33,936 bases of DNA from Candidatus Parabeggiatoa sp. HSG14 (GCA_030378085.1 JAUCGK010000015.1:1-33936), one strand, 5' to 3'; counted from the first letter of the stretch, positions 1 to 7,940 are shown. The notes: generated from the letters alone by a model not told the origin. Made by a program: numbers and translations.

Positions 1-423
1 GAACCAAACATCATTTGACACTTTGCTTTTTCTATTTTGGGACTTCCCCCTGTGTACGGGGGGTTAGGGGGGTGTCCTCAATTTTGCACTCCAGTTTGAA
101 AGCTATCTGCGTAACATCAGTTATTAAAGGCTTATTAGCGTATTAATAAATTTTAACTTGAACATTGAGTTTAACTATATTTCTTGTCTTTCTTTCTTTA
201 TTTGTTATAATCGTGTTCTTCGTTTTGTTCTTCATTAGGGATAGGGGATTTTTTGTTTGAACAGGGAAAGTTGTTTTAAGCTTTATATCAAAATATTAAC
301 TGATGTTACGCAGATAGCTTCCAAACTGGAGTGCAAAATTGAGGACACCCCCCTAACCCCCCGTACACAGGGGAAGTCCCAAAATAGAAAAATTAAAGCA
401 AAGTGTCGAATGATGTTTGGTTC
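1..423. repeat. Large inverted repeat with ~125-bp arms
   Basis: The segment 1-124 is repeated as its reverse complement at 297-423 with only a few substitutions and one 5-bp indel. Each arm has a G-rich core (tgtacggggggttagggggg) and ends inward in GCGTAACATCAGT. The arms are about 172 bp apart. A third, shorter copy of the G-rich core and of the GCGTAACATCAGT end follows at 424-489 in direct orientation to the first arm. The unit 299-489 is therefore bounded by ACTGATGTTACGCA and TGCGTAACATCAGT, and 1-124 looks like the end of a second copy cut by the window edge. No convincing gene lies here; an 82-codon frame at 257-505 consists of repeat sequence. Confidence 0.85.
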
Positions 424-512
424 CACCCGTGTACGGGGGGTTAGGGGGGTGTCCCTAAAATTATTTGAAGTACAGTGCGTAACATCAGTTAGAATTTCCG
501 AATAGATACTAC

Positions 513-606
513 CTATAGTTTTTCAGGTAAATAGCTTCACAAAACCTGCCAGGTTTCCAAAACCTGGCAGGTTTGATCGAGAAATTATTTTTCTGAATAT
601 CTATAG
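513..606. mobile_element. MITE-like palindromic element, family A
   Basis: The element starts CTATAGTTTTTCAGGTAAAT and ends with the imperfect inverse (ATTATTTTTCTGAATATCTATAG region), giving terminal inverted repeats of about 20 bp. Its core at 541-574 is a double palindrome, AAACCTGCCAGGTTT facing AAACCTGGCAGGTTT. A second full copy lies at 30709-30801 and a decayed partial copy at 7248-7299. The right end stops two bases before the AAGGA ribosome site of the next gene. No coding capacity; I infer mobilisation in trans. Confidence 0.75.
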
Positions 607-619
607 AAAGGATAATACA

Positions 620-2161
620 TTGAAAAAAGAAGAAAAACAGACCATTGAAATAATGGATACCACTCTGAGAGATGGGGAGCAAATGCAAAACGTCTCTTAT
701 ACTCCCGAAGAGAAATTGACGATTTCAAAGATTTTATTGACGGAAGTTAAAGTGGACAGGTTAGAAGTGACTTCAGCACGTGTTTCAGAAGGTGAAAAGA
801 AATCTGTTCTAAAAATGCTAGATTGGGCAAAAGAGGTTGATTTAGTTGATAGATTTGAAATTTTGGGTTTTGTTGACAAAGGAAAATCGGTTGACTGGGC
901 AAAATTAGTAGGAATAAAACGAATCAATCTGTTGACTAAAGGCTCACTTAAGCATTGCACTGAGCAATTGAAAAAAACGCCTGAGCAACATACTCAAGAT
1001 ATTCGAGAGACTATACTTTATGCCACTGACAAGGGAATTGATGTGAATATCTATTTGGAAGATTTTTCCAATGGTATTAAAACTTCTCCCGATTATGTCT
1101 ACTATTTGATTGACTTTTTATTAACATTGCCTGTCAAAAGGATTATGTTGCCAGATACATTAGGTATTTTTAATCCGTTTGAAACTTATGATTATGTATC
1201 TGCCGTTGTCAATAAATATCCTAAGATGCATTTTGATTTTCATTCTCATAATGATTATGGTTTAGGCACTGCCAATGCAATGGCGGCTGTCAAAGCGGGA
1301 GTGAAAGGTGTTCATGTCACTGTCAATGGAATGGGAGAACGTGCTGGCAATTCACCGTTAGATGAAGTGGTTGCAAGTATTAAAGATTTTTTGCCCGTCA
1401 GTTTCAATATTGACGAAAAGAAACTTCACAAAATTTCCTCTTACGTAGAAATGTTTTCTGGGATACGGATGGCTAATAATAAGCCCATCTATGGCAAAAA
1501 CGTTTTTACTCAAACAGCAGGAATCCATGCAGATGGGGATAAAAAAGGGAGTTTATATGGCAATAAACTGCTCCCTAAGCGTTTTGATAGAAAACGAAAA
1601 TATGCTCTTGGCAAGTTGTCTGGTAAGGCTAACTTGGAAATGAGTTTAAAAGAACTTTCCATTGAATTGACTGAAGAAGAGAAAAAAATCCTCCTACAAA
1701 AAATTATTGAACTGGGTGACAAAAAAGAAGTGGTTACCACGGAAGATTTGCCTTATTTAATCAGTGATATTTTTGAGACACCCGAAGATATTCCGTTTAA
1801 GTTGTTACATTGCTCTATTAATTCGACTTATGAATTAAAATCAGTGGCAGCTGTACAATGTGCTTATCAGGACAAAACAGTAGATGCTTATGCTTCTGGT
1901 GATGGAGGTTATAATGCGTTTATGAATGCATTGCAACAAATATTGACACAATTTGATATCCCTGTTCCTCAACTGCTAGATTATGAAGTGACTATTCCGC
2001 CTGGTGGGAAAACTGACGCACTGGTTCAAGCGGCTATTTCTTGGAAAGTCCAACAAAAAAAGGATCATAGTACCATCATTACCACAAGGGGAGTCAATTC
2101 TGATCAGAATATGGCGGCTATTGAAGCAACCGTCAAAATGATTAATATGATTATTTCTTAA
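620..2161 (+). CDS. (R)-citramalate synthase / 2-isopropylmalate synthase family enzyme (Leptospira CimA type)
   Basis: Cytosolic acyl-CoA condensing enzyme that would join acetyl-CoA to a 2-oxoacid (pyruvate or 2-oxoisovalerate) in isoleucine or leucine synthesis. The DRE-TIM barrel occupies about residues 8-280: TTLRDGEQ at 14-21 supplies catalytic Arg17 and metal ligand Asp18, the HSHND motif has ligands His208 and His210, and GERAGN follows. The C-terminal third (about 395-513) is the LeuA dimer/regulatory domain with GDGGYNAFMNAL and PPGGKTDALV. Length (513) fits the family. From memory it closely follows Leptospira interrogans CimA, including the LGF, NLLTKGSL and YLED stretches lining the small-substrate pocket, which favours pyruvate. 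Start is TTG at 620, with AAGGA at 608-612. No other leu or ilv genes are nearby. Isopropylmalate synthase remains possible, since related Bacteroidota proteins carry that name. Confidence 0.85.
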   Translation: MKKEEKQTIEIMDTTLRDGEQMQNVSYTPEEKLTISKILLTEVKVDRLEVTSARVSEGEKKSVLKMLDWAKEVDLVDRFEILGFVDKGKSVDWAKLVGIKRINLLTKGSLKHCTEQLKKTPEQHTQDIRETILYATDKGIDVNIYLEDFSNGIKTSPDYVYYLIDFLLTLPVKRIMLPDTLGIFNPFETYDYVSAVVNKYPKMHFDFHSHNDYGLGTANAMAAVKAGVKGVHVTVNGMGERAGNSPLDEVVASIKDFLPVSFNIDEKKLHKISSYVEMFSGIRMANNKPIYGKNVFTQTAGIHADGDKKGSLYGNKLLPKRFDRKRKYALGKLSGKANLEMSLKELSIELTEEEKKILLQKIIELGDKKEVVTTEDLPYLISDIFETPEDIPFKLLHCSINSTYELKSVAAVQCAYQDKTVDAYASGDGGYNAFMNALQQILTQFDIPVPQLLDYEVTIPPGGKTDALVQAAISWKVQQKKDHSTIITTRGVNSDQNMAAIEATVKMINMIIS

Positions 2162-2164
2162 GTG

Positions 2165-2293
2165 CCAAAATAAATTTTGGATTCCTGATTTTAGCTCTAA
2201 TTCTGACTATATAATATAATAAATGGATTATGGATGAGTTAATAGAACTAAAAAATGTTGAAACCTGACAGGTTTTAAAAACCTGTCAGGTTT
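2165..2293. repeat. Post-gene hairpins CCAAAATAAATTTTGG and CCTGACAGG palindrome
   Basis: The stop codon of the synthase is followed by a 16-nt perfect palindrome (2165-2180) with no G+C-rich stem and no clean T-run, so it is a poor terminator candidate. The same string recurs in the 17028-17087 and 26670-26741 repeats. At 2261-2293 lies AAACCTGACAGGTTT paired with AAACCTGTCAGGTTT. The following stretch (about 2290-2331, gcaccaaaattttgcaaact onward) recurs in inverted orientation at 7082-7125, so this is one end of a dispersed element. The rest of 2332-2469 shows nothing I can assign. Confidence 0.55.
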
Positions 2294-2469
2294 AGCACCA
2301 AAATTTTGCAAACTATTAAATCCTCATTCCTAAACAACAAAACCAACTTCTAATATACGATTTGATTGTTCCACTAATACCGTTCTTCAGCCGTGCAGCT
2401 TGTAGCAAAGGCTGCAAGGCTTTGTTAGAACTAATTTCTGACCTCAATTATTTCTCTGACCCCAATTAT

Positions 2470-2549
2470 TATAGCGTTTCCCGATTGTGTCTGGTACAAG
2501 TCCCCTAATTTAGGGGAGGTTGTACTTTATCCAATCGGGAAACGCTATA
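2470..2549. mobile_element. MITE-like element, family B (TATAGCGTTTCCCGATTG ends)
   Basis: An 80-bp element bounded by the perfect 18-bp inverted repeats TATAGCGTTTCCCGATTG (2470-2487) and CAATCGGGAAACGCTATA (2532-2549). It has an inner palindrome of the type cccctaatttagggg. Other copies or fragments: 7300-7396, 14994-15183 (interrupted), 25020-25172 (interrupted) and a half copy at 22116-22155. Its right end lies one base from the stop codon of the radical SAM gene on the minus strand. It is too short to encode a transposase. Confidence 0.8.
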
Positions 2550-2550
2550 T

Positions 2551-3648
2551 TTAGTTACCATAATTTGGTCCCATCGGCAAATGGCATCTTAAACACTCTA
2601 TAGGTAAGTATCCTTTTGTAAAACCATTTATCAAATTAGAGTATGGTTTATCTGATAATATGTCATTTAAATTTTGTTTATTCATGGAACCAAGCACATA
2701 GTTTTGCATTCCACAACACGGGGTTACTTCTCCATTTATTTTAAAAAATAAGCGTTCTTCAGGAACTTTGCAATGCTTCTTTTTTATTCGTAATAAATTG
2801 TAGAATATTTTATATAACGTTTGATGCCGAATATATATCGTTGCTGGGAGTGCATAAAAAATATTTTTGAATTTTGAATTGGATAATTTAGACTTAATTT
2901 TTCTAAACCAGCCTCTTATTCTTATAAGTCTTTTTTCAAGAATTAAACTTTGTTTTGAATCGAATGTAGTTGGAAAAATAACATTAAGCCCTGTTTCCAA
3001 TGCTATCAATCTTGACTTTTCAAGAATATCATTTGTTTTTTCATCAGAATTCATTGGACTGTTAGCTTTAAAAAAATCCATATTTAAATTCCAAGGTTGC
3101 ATAAGTATTACATGTAAATAATCAATATGCCATTGTTCTACTGAAAGTCTAATTATATCCGGCAAGCACTCCCTGTTAAGTGTATTCAATGTGAAATTAA
3201 TACCTAAAGTGAATTGAGTTAATTCTTTTTTGCATTTAATCTGATTTATTTTTTGAAATAATTCAAGCATAGCATCCCATTTCGCACCAAACCTTATTTT
3301 TTCAAAAATTTCACCAATACCATCTACTGATATTGTTAAATGTACATTATCATTAAGTAAAACGTCTAATAATTTACTGTTACGATTCAGTAACATGCCA
3401 TGTGAGATAATGATTAAGCGTTTATTATATTGTTCAATAATAGTCAATACAATCTGTATAAAATTACGAGTCATCGTTGGTTCACCGACACCTGTAACAT
3501 TTACTTCCTCAATATTACTGAAACATTGCTCTGCAATTTTATTAAATAATCCCAAATCAATATCTTCTTTACCTTTTAAACTACCACAGCTTTTACATTT
3601 GAGATTGCAACGAGTAGTAGTTTCAATCCAAATACTTTTTAATTTCAT
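2551..3648 (-). CDS. Radical SAM protein with SPASM-type C-terminal domain
   Basis: Iron-sulfur enzyme that should cleave S-adenosylmethionine to a 5'-deoxyadenosyl radical; the substrate cannot be told from sequence. The radical SAM cluster motif CxxxCxxC is Cys14, Cys18 and Cys21 (TTTRCNLKCKSC). A GVGEPTM stretch follows (SAM-binding GGE-like motif), and ISVDG is a typical barrel strand. The C-terminal part has Cys293, Cys311-Cys312 and the pair Cys352/Cys355 (ECLRCH), the layout of a SPASM auxiliary cluster. The 365-aa length fits SPASM maturases. A possible peptide-modifying role is inference: I see no small precursor gene beside it. The ribosome site is weak (GTAAAG). The gene stands alone, with a repeat touching its stop codon and an AT-rich 770-bp gap upstream. 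Confidence 0.85.
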   Translation of the reverse strand: MKLKSIWIETTTRCNLKCKSCGSLKGKEDIDLGLFNKIAEQCFSNIEEVNVTGVGEPTMTRNFIQIVLTIIEQYNKRLIIISHGMLLNRNSKLLDVLLNDNVHLTISVDGIGEIFEKIRFGAKWDAMLELFQKINQIKCKKELTQFTLGINFTLNTLNRECLPDIIRLSVEQWHIDYLHVILMQPWNLNMDFFKANSPMNSDEKTNDILEKSRLIALETGLNVIFPTTFDSKQSLILEKRLIRIRGWFRKIKSKLSNSKFKNIFYALPATIYIRHQTLYKIFYNLLRIKKKHCKVPEERLFFKINGEVTPCCGMQNYVLGSMNKQNLNDILSDKPYSNLINGFTKGYLPIECLRCHLPMGPNYGN

Positions 3649-4419
3649 TTCTTTACTCTTTATTTGGATTAGTGGATATTCGCTTTGCTTCTATTCCTAA
3701 AAAGTTATACAAAGTTACACATTTATAGGCAATTCGCTTTCTGTTGATAGTTCAGAAGAAGTGCAATTAGAGTCCGGGTTGAGCAGTCCCAACCAGTGTC
3801 GCTCAGTCCGTTCTAGCAAGATGGATTTTACTTTTTGAAACGATCTATCTCCGGCTCGTGAAGTCTTGCTAGAACGTTTCGCGCTCCTTAGCTTGCCAAT
3901 CCAATATTGCTTGTAAAATTGATAAAACCAATTACTTACTTTGCCAAAGGTTCTAGCAACTGTTGGATTTTGTTAATCGTTTGTAATCAAAAATCAATTT
4001 TTTCAAGACACACTTCTTAACGACATTCGTTACTTTACTTTGACGTGTCGGGTAAAGTCAACTTTATATTTGCTATTGTAAGAAAGTTTACCCCACAGGA
4101 TATTTATAATAGATTTATGATTTAATTCACTGATTTAACTGATATTAATTCAATAACTGTTTGATATCCAATATTTTATTATTATTATGCTTTACAATAC
4201 AAAGTATTTTGTATTATAATGTATAGTAATTTTTTAGAGTCCTTATTTTTATTGATGATCCAAACTTTAGTTTGGCAAATTGTCCCAAATAAGTTTTGTA
4301 ATCAAATTAACTTTATAATACAAAGTATTTTATATTAAACAAATAATAAAAATTAATATGACGAGATTGAGTTATTAAATAAATTTAAAATTGATTTTTC
4401 ATTAATTAAGGAAAAAATC
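3649..4419. other. Non-coding gap between divergent genes, with short inverted repeat
   Basis: No start-to-stop gene is supportable. At 3810-3821 GTTCTAGCAAGA pairs with TCTTGCTAGAAC at 3864-3875 around a 42-nt loop. An 80-codon minus-strand frame without a start codon runs through about 3723-3972 and may be an unrecognisable remnant. The right half (3970-4419) is very AT-rich and should hold the promoter of the ispH-like gene. AAGGA at 4408-4412 is its ribosome site. Confidence 0.5.
4196..4336. promoter_or_regulatory. Two operator-like inverted repeats upstream of the ispH-like gene
   Basis: AATACAAAGTATTTTGTATT at 4196-4215 is an 8-bp inverted repeat around GTAT. Nineteen of its 20 bases recur at 4317-4336. 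The centres are 121 bp apart and lie 85-225 bp before the start codon. The spacing and near identity suit a dimeric regulator or paired promoter elements, but AT-rich DNA makes chance similarity more likely. No regulator gene is adjacent. Confidence 0.35.
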
Positions 4420-5253
4420 ATGAAAGTTATCAAAGCAAAAACGATGGGGATGTGTTTTGGTGTTCGTGATGCACTGGCGTTAATGCGTACTATCCCTAAT
4501 CCAGAAAAAACCACTGTTTATGGCGAATTGGTACATAATCCCGAAGTTCTCACAGAAATCACGCAACGAGGGATGACAACGGTATCCGAAACGCTGCGTA
4601 TTCCTCCCTTTTCTCAGGCAGTGGTAATCACAGCACATGGTGTGAGTCAGAAGAAAAAACGCACTTTGGCACGAAATACCGAATATATTTATGACACAAC
4701 TTGTCCTCTTGTACGAAAAGTTCATCAAAAAGCACAAGCATTACAAGACGAGGGTTATTTTATTGTTGTGATTGGTAAATCAAAACATGTTGAAGTTAAA
4801 GGAATTATAGGAGATTTACATGCCTATACAGTGGTAGAAAAGCCAGCGGAAGTAAAACGTTATCTACATAAATTATTAGGTATCGTATGCCAAACCACAA
4901 CACAACCCTCCCTTGCAAAAGCCATTGTCCAACGTATTCATGACAAAAATCCCACTGCACAGATTGAATACGTTGATACGATATGTAAACCAACACGAAG
5001 CAGACAACAATCTGTTGAAGATTTGCTCAATCAAGTTGAAGCGATGGTAGTGGTTGGCGGTGCAAACTCTAATAATACCCGTCAATTAACCGAACTGTGT
5101 TACCAACGTGAAGTGCCTTGTGTTCAAGTGCAAAATGAACAGGAATTATCAACAGCTCAGTTTCACTCCTTCAATGTTGTGGGAGTTACAGCAGGTACTT
5201 CTACATTGGATTCGACAATAGAAAAGGTTTGTCAAAAATTGGAAAGCTATTGA
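4420..5253 (+). CDS. ispH: 4-hydroxy-3-methylbut-2-enyl diphosphate reductase, short form
   Basis: Last enzyme of the MEP isoprenoid pathway: reduces HMBPP to IPP and DMAPP with a [4Fe-4S] cluster in the cytosol. The three cluster cysteines are Cys12 (MGMCFGVRDA), Cys95 (DTTCPLV) and Cys189 (DTICKPT). The diphosphate-binding histidines are His39 (VHNPEV), His73 (TAHGV) and His123. The proton-relay Glu125 (HVEV) and the QTTT loop with the expected Thr are present, as is the GGANSNNTRQL substrate loop. At 277 aa it is shorter than E. coli IspH (316 aa), and the H(V)EVKGIIG and NSNNTRQL segments differ from the usual proteobacterial HPEVEG and SSNSNRL. It may therefore be a divergent or transferred form, or a second paralogue. 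ATG start with AAGGA seven bases upstream. Two operator-like palindromes precede it. Confidence 0.9.
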   Translation: MKVIKAKTMGMCFGVRDALALMRTIPNPEKTTVYGELVHNPEVLTEITQRGMTTVSETLRIPPFSQAVVITAHGVSQKKKRTLARNTEYIYDTTCPLVRKVHQKAQALQDEGYFIVVIGKSKHVEVKGIIGDLHAYTVVEKPAEVKRYLHKLLGIVCQTTTQPSLAKAIVQRIHDKNPTAQIEYVDTICKPTRSRQQSVEDLLNQVEAMVVVGGANSNNTRQLTELCYQREVPCVQVQNEQELSTAQFHSFNVVGVTAGTSTLDSTIEKVCQKLESY

Positions 5254-5345
5254 TGGAATTAAATTTTCCGGCATTTTTTATTTTACTTTTTATTGTGTAT
5301 AACGATGAAAGCTAAGCCTTGGGATAAATCTCTAGGCTAAAAAGT

Positions 5346-5361
5346 TCAGTGCGTAACATCA
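5346..5361. repeat. Solo GCGTAACATCAG repeat end
   Basis: The string cagtgcgtaacatcag matches the terminal repeat of the elements at 299-489 and 22160-22588 but has no partner nearby. It appears to be an orphan end left in the gap before the first membrane-protein gene. Confidence 0.5.
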
Positions 5362-5377
5362 GGATTAAAGTAGGAAG

Positions 5378-6103
5378 ATGTCAAAAAGAGAGCTAAAAAT
5401 GACTGATTATTTTAAACAATTATGGGCAGACTTAGTGCAACTTTGTCGTGCTGAACCTCATGTTTTAGCCACTTGGCTTGATAAAGACAAGGAAAAAATT
5501 CAGTCCTGCCTGATTTGGCTTATTTTGGGGAGTAGTCTCTATGGTGCTTCAATCGGTTTGTGGCGAGCACCATTACAAAGTTTTTATGTTGCCATTAAGT
5601 TTCCGCTGCTCATTATTTTGACAACGCTGGGTAATGCTATTATTAATGGTATGTTAGCCCAATTATTGGGGGCAAAAATCAGCTTTCGGCAAAGTTTTCT
5701 AGCTGTCATTATGAGCTTTACGCTGATTGCCATTATTCTTGGTGCATTTACACCACTTGCACTGTTTTTACTCCATAACTTACCACCAATGGGAACGGCA
5801 GCAGCCAGTCAAGCACATGCACTTGTTCTTATTTTGCATGTGATATTGATTGCCTTTGCTGGCATTATCGCCAATATTCATCTATTCAACTTGCTGGAAT
5901 ATATCTGTACTAACCATTTGAAAGCCAAACAAATTTTATTGACTTGGCTCGGTGTTAACATGTTTCTTGGTTGCCAACTTTCTTGGAATTTACGTCCTTT
6001 TTTTGGCACGCCACACCTTGAAGTCCGTTTCCTACGAGATGATCCCTTTAATGGCAGTTTTTATGAAGCTGTATTTCACATACTAAAACGCTTGCTTTTT
6101 TAA
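5378..6103 (+). CDS. Polytopic inner-membrane protein, Yip1-like (paralogue 1)
   Basis: Unknown function. After a short charged N-terminus (about 45 residues, cytosolic) there are roughly five hydrophobic segments, starting at SCLIWLILGSSLYGASIGL, and a C-terminal tail with NLRPFFGTPHLEVRF. The order of segments and the LRP(F/I)xG tail recur in the next gene, so the two are paralogues. The topology resembles Yip1-family membrane proteins, an impression I could not test. The first ATG (5378) has AGGA only three bases away, which is too close. The ATG at 5399 (MTDYFKQ), preceded by AAAGAGAG at about six bases, is an equally good start. A hairpin follows the stop before the second gene. Confidence 0.7.
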   Translation: MSKRELKMTDYFKQLWADLVQLCRAEPHVLATWLDKDKEKIQSCLIWLILGSSLYGASIGLWRAPLQSFYVAIKFPLLIILTTLGNAIINGMLAQLLGAKISFRQSFLAVIMSFTLIAIILGAFTPLALFLLHNLPPMGTAAASQAHALVLILHVILIAFAGIIANIHLFNLLEYICTNHLKAKQILLTWLGVNMFLGCQLSWNLRPFFGTPHLEVRFLRDDPFNGSFYEAVFHILKRLLF

Positions 6104-6117
6104 CATTTTTTTGGAGT

Positions 6118-6145
6118 CCAAAGCTTTAGCTTTGGGCATTTTTTT
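6118..6145 (+). terminator. Hairpin plus T-run between the two membrane-protein genes
   Basis: CCAAAGC-TTTA-GCTTTGG (6118-6135) is followed by gca and seven T. The stem is 7 bp and modest in G+C, so it is a possible weak intrinsic terminator. The preceding ggagt ties it to the dispersed GGAGTCCAAA repeat family (17067, 24931, 26670), so it may simply be a repeat. Confidence 0.4.
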
Positions 6146-6171
6146 CGATAAAACGAAACAGGAGCAAAACC

Positions 6172-7062
6172 ATGACAACTGATGATATTCATACACTTGA
6201 ATCCAATAATCCTCTAAAAGACAATGACGTAACACTTGTTGATACCACCGAAAAAGAGAGTATGAGAATGGAAACACCAAAACCCGAAAAAGAGCCATAC
6301 CATCTACCTAAAAAAGACAATGATACAACGCTTGTCGATACAACTGAAAAAGAGAGCATAAGAATGGAAATACCAAAACTCGAAAAAGAGCCATACCATC
6401 TCCCAGAGTCAGCAAGCACCATGCAACTCGTGGACGCGCTGTTAAAATCACCGGAATCTGTGATAAATCAGATTAAAGCAGGGCAGTCTAAAAAAACGTT
6501 CTTTATTCTATTGGGCGTTTTTGTATTTTGCCATGTGATTTATGGACTGATTGTAGGCAGTTTTTCAGGAGATGTACAATGGTATGCTGCTCCAATCAAA
6601 ATTGTGGGTGGCACAATACTATCCGCCTTGCTTTGTTACCCCAGCCTTTACATTTTTGGCTGCCTAAGCGGAGCTAACATCACGCCAGGGCAAATTTTGT
6701 CCTTGTTGGCTGGGGGATTAACGTTGACTTCTATACTACTGTTGGGATTCGCACCAGTGGCTTTTATTTTTACGTTCTCCATCAAAACAATTGCTTTTAT
6801 GGGAGTAATTCATACGTTGATTTGGGCTGTCAGTATTTATTTTGGCTTGCGTTATATCGTAATGGGCTTGACGCGCATGGATGGTCGTAAAGACAACAAT
6901 CTCATCACAACCTGGTGTGTGATACTGATTTTAACCATGCTACAAATGACAACTACATTGCGCCCCATTATTGGTGAATCGGACACACTATTAACCCATG
7001 AAAAACGTTTTTTTGTGGAACACTGGCTGAATGTTTTAGATAATGAAATGAAAGTAAAATAG
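6172..7062 (+). CDS. Polytopic membrane protein with duplicated N-terminal linker, Yip1-like (paralogue 2)
   Basis: Unknown function. Residues 1-100 are soluble and highly charged. They contain two copies of a 32-residue unit (DNDxTLVDTTEKES..., residues 16-47 and 48-78) that are also nearly identical at DNA level (6217-6405, 96-bp period). Five hydrophobic segments follow from about residue 105 (KTFFILLGVFVFCHVIYGLI), with a tail TLRPIIGES matching the LRPFFGT tail of the preceding gene. The start ATG has CAGGAG at seven bases. The two paralogues lie 68 bp apart on the same strand, so they are probably co-transcribed or were once one unit. The repeated acidic/basic linker probably faces the cytosol; that is inference. 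Confidence 0.75.
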   Translation: MTTDDIHTLESNNPLKDNDVTLVDTTEKESMRMETPKPEKEPYHLPKKDNDTTLVDTTEKESIRMEIPKLEKEPYHLPESASTMQLVDALLKSPESVINQIKAGQSKKTFFILLGVFVFCHVIYGLIVGSFSGDVQWYAAPIKIVGGTILSALLCYPSLYIFGCLSGANITPGQILSLLAGGLTLTSILLLGFAPVAFIFTFSIKTIAFMGVIHTLIWAVSIYFGLRYIVMGLTRMDGRKDNNLITTWCVILILTMLQMTTTLRPIIGESDTLLTHEKRFFVEHWLNVLDNEMKVK

Positions 7063-7081
7063 AATTTCAACAAAAAATCTT

Positions 7082-7396
7082 TAGGAATGAGGATTTAATA
7101 ATTTGCAAAATTTTGGTGCTAAACCTGACAGGTTTCAACTTTCGTATTTTATTGAATTCTCATTCTTTAGTATCAAATCAATGAGCAGAGAAATCTTGGC
7201 ATGATTGTATTTCTTATCAAAATTCATACAGAAATGAAATATCCCTTTTAAGGTAAATAACTTTACAAAACCTACCAAGTTTTCAAAACTTGGTAGATTT
7301 ATAACGTTTCCCAATTGGATAAAGTACAACCTCCCCTAAATCCCCTCCTTAATTAAGGAAGGGACTTGTACCTGACGCAATCGGGAAATGCTATAG
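7082..7396. repeat. Cluster of three abutting palindromic elements
   Basis: 7082-7125 is the inverted copy of the 2290-2331 element end (taggaatgaggatttaataa... onward) and runs into AAACCTGACAGGTTT. 7248-7299 is a decayed family A core, with ctaccaagttttcaaaacttggtag as its palindrome. 7300-7396 is a family B element bounded by tataacgtttcccaattg and caatcgggaaatgctata, with the inner palindrome cccctccttaattaagga. The B element directly truncates the A copy. A 64-codon minus-strand frame through this region is repeat sequence and not a gene. Confidence 0.7.
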
Positions 7397-7405
7397 ATAT
7401 GTCAA

Positions 7406-7750
7406 TCAACCGATTACCTTGTGGATACCCTCAGCATCTCTGGCAATAATGATCTCTTTATCTTTAATTACAAGAGGTCTTTGAATGGCAATAGGATGTT
7501 TTACCAAAAAGTCCATCATGTCATTCTGAAGCATTTCTTGGGGATTTAATCCTTCATCCTTGAAGATGTCTTCTTTTTCCCTCACTAAATCTCGCCAATT
7601 ACCTTCATAGCCCGCAAAGAGTTCGGCAACCATCTCTGATGTTAATCCAGTATTTAAATATGCTACATTTTCCCAATTAATACCACGATTTTCTAACGCT
7701 TTTCCAAGCGTTTTACACTTACTACAGTTTGGATTATAAATCACTTTCAT
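7406..7750 (-). CDS. ArsC/Spx-family thioredoxin-fold protein (arsenate reductase-like)
   Basis: A 114-aa cytosolic protein of the ArsC/YffB/Spx family. The N-terminal NPNCSKC places Cys9 at the ArsC active-site position, with a second cysteine (Cys12) making a CxxC as in Spx-like and YffB-like members. Conserved ArsC features follow: the arginine in DLVREKE, HPIAIQRPLVI carrying the second arginine, and the late ARD arginine. Arsenate reduction with glutaredoxin or thioredoxin is possible, but no ars genes are near and the extra cysteine leaves function open. I prefer the ATG at 7750 over the one at 7780: it gives the usual family start MKVIYNP and has AGAAGG about ten bases upstream. Confidence 0.85.
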   Translation of the reverse strand: MKVIYNPNCSKCKTLGKALENRGINWENVAYLNTGLTSEMVAELFAGYEGNWRDLVREKEDIFKDEGLNPQEMLQNDMMDFLVKHPIAIQRPLVIKDKEIIIARDAEGIHKVIG

Positions 7751-7940
7751 ATCATTCAATCCTTCTAAAAGTAAACACAAAAAATTTATTGTATCATATT
7801 TTTACACTTCAGCCTGTTTTTTGATATTATTGGATTCAGTATCAGAGTGTGTAATAATATATTTTAAAAGATGCCAAAGATACTGCAAGATTCAATCGCT
7901 TTTCAATTCTCAATCTTTTTGTCATGTAGCGTTTCAGTAA

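Noticed and set aside
257-505. 82-codon plus-strand frame
   Set aside because: It lies wholly within the inverted repeat and includes translated repeat ends; no domain and no convincing ribosome site.
3723-3972. 80-codon minus-strand open frame without start
   Set aside because: No start codon, no recognisable motif, and it crosses the GTTCTAGCAAGA inverted repeat.
7135-7329. 64-codon minus-strand frame
   Set aside because: Made of abutting family A and B repeat elements.
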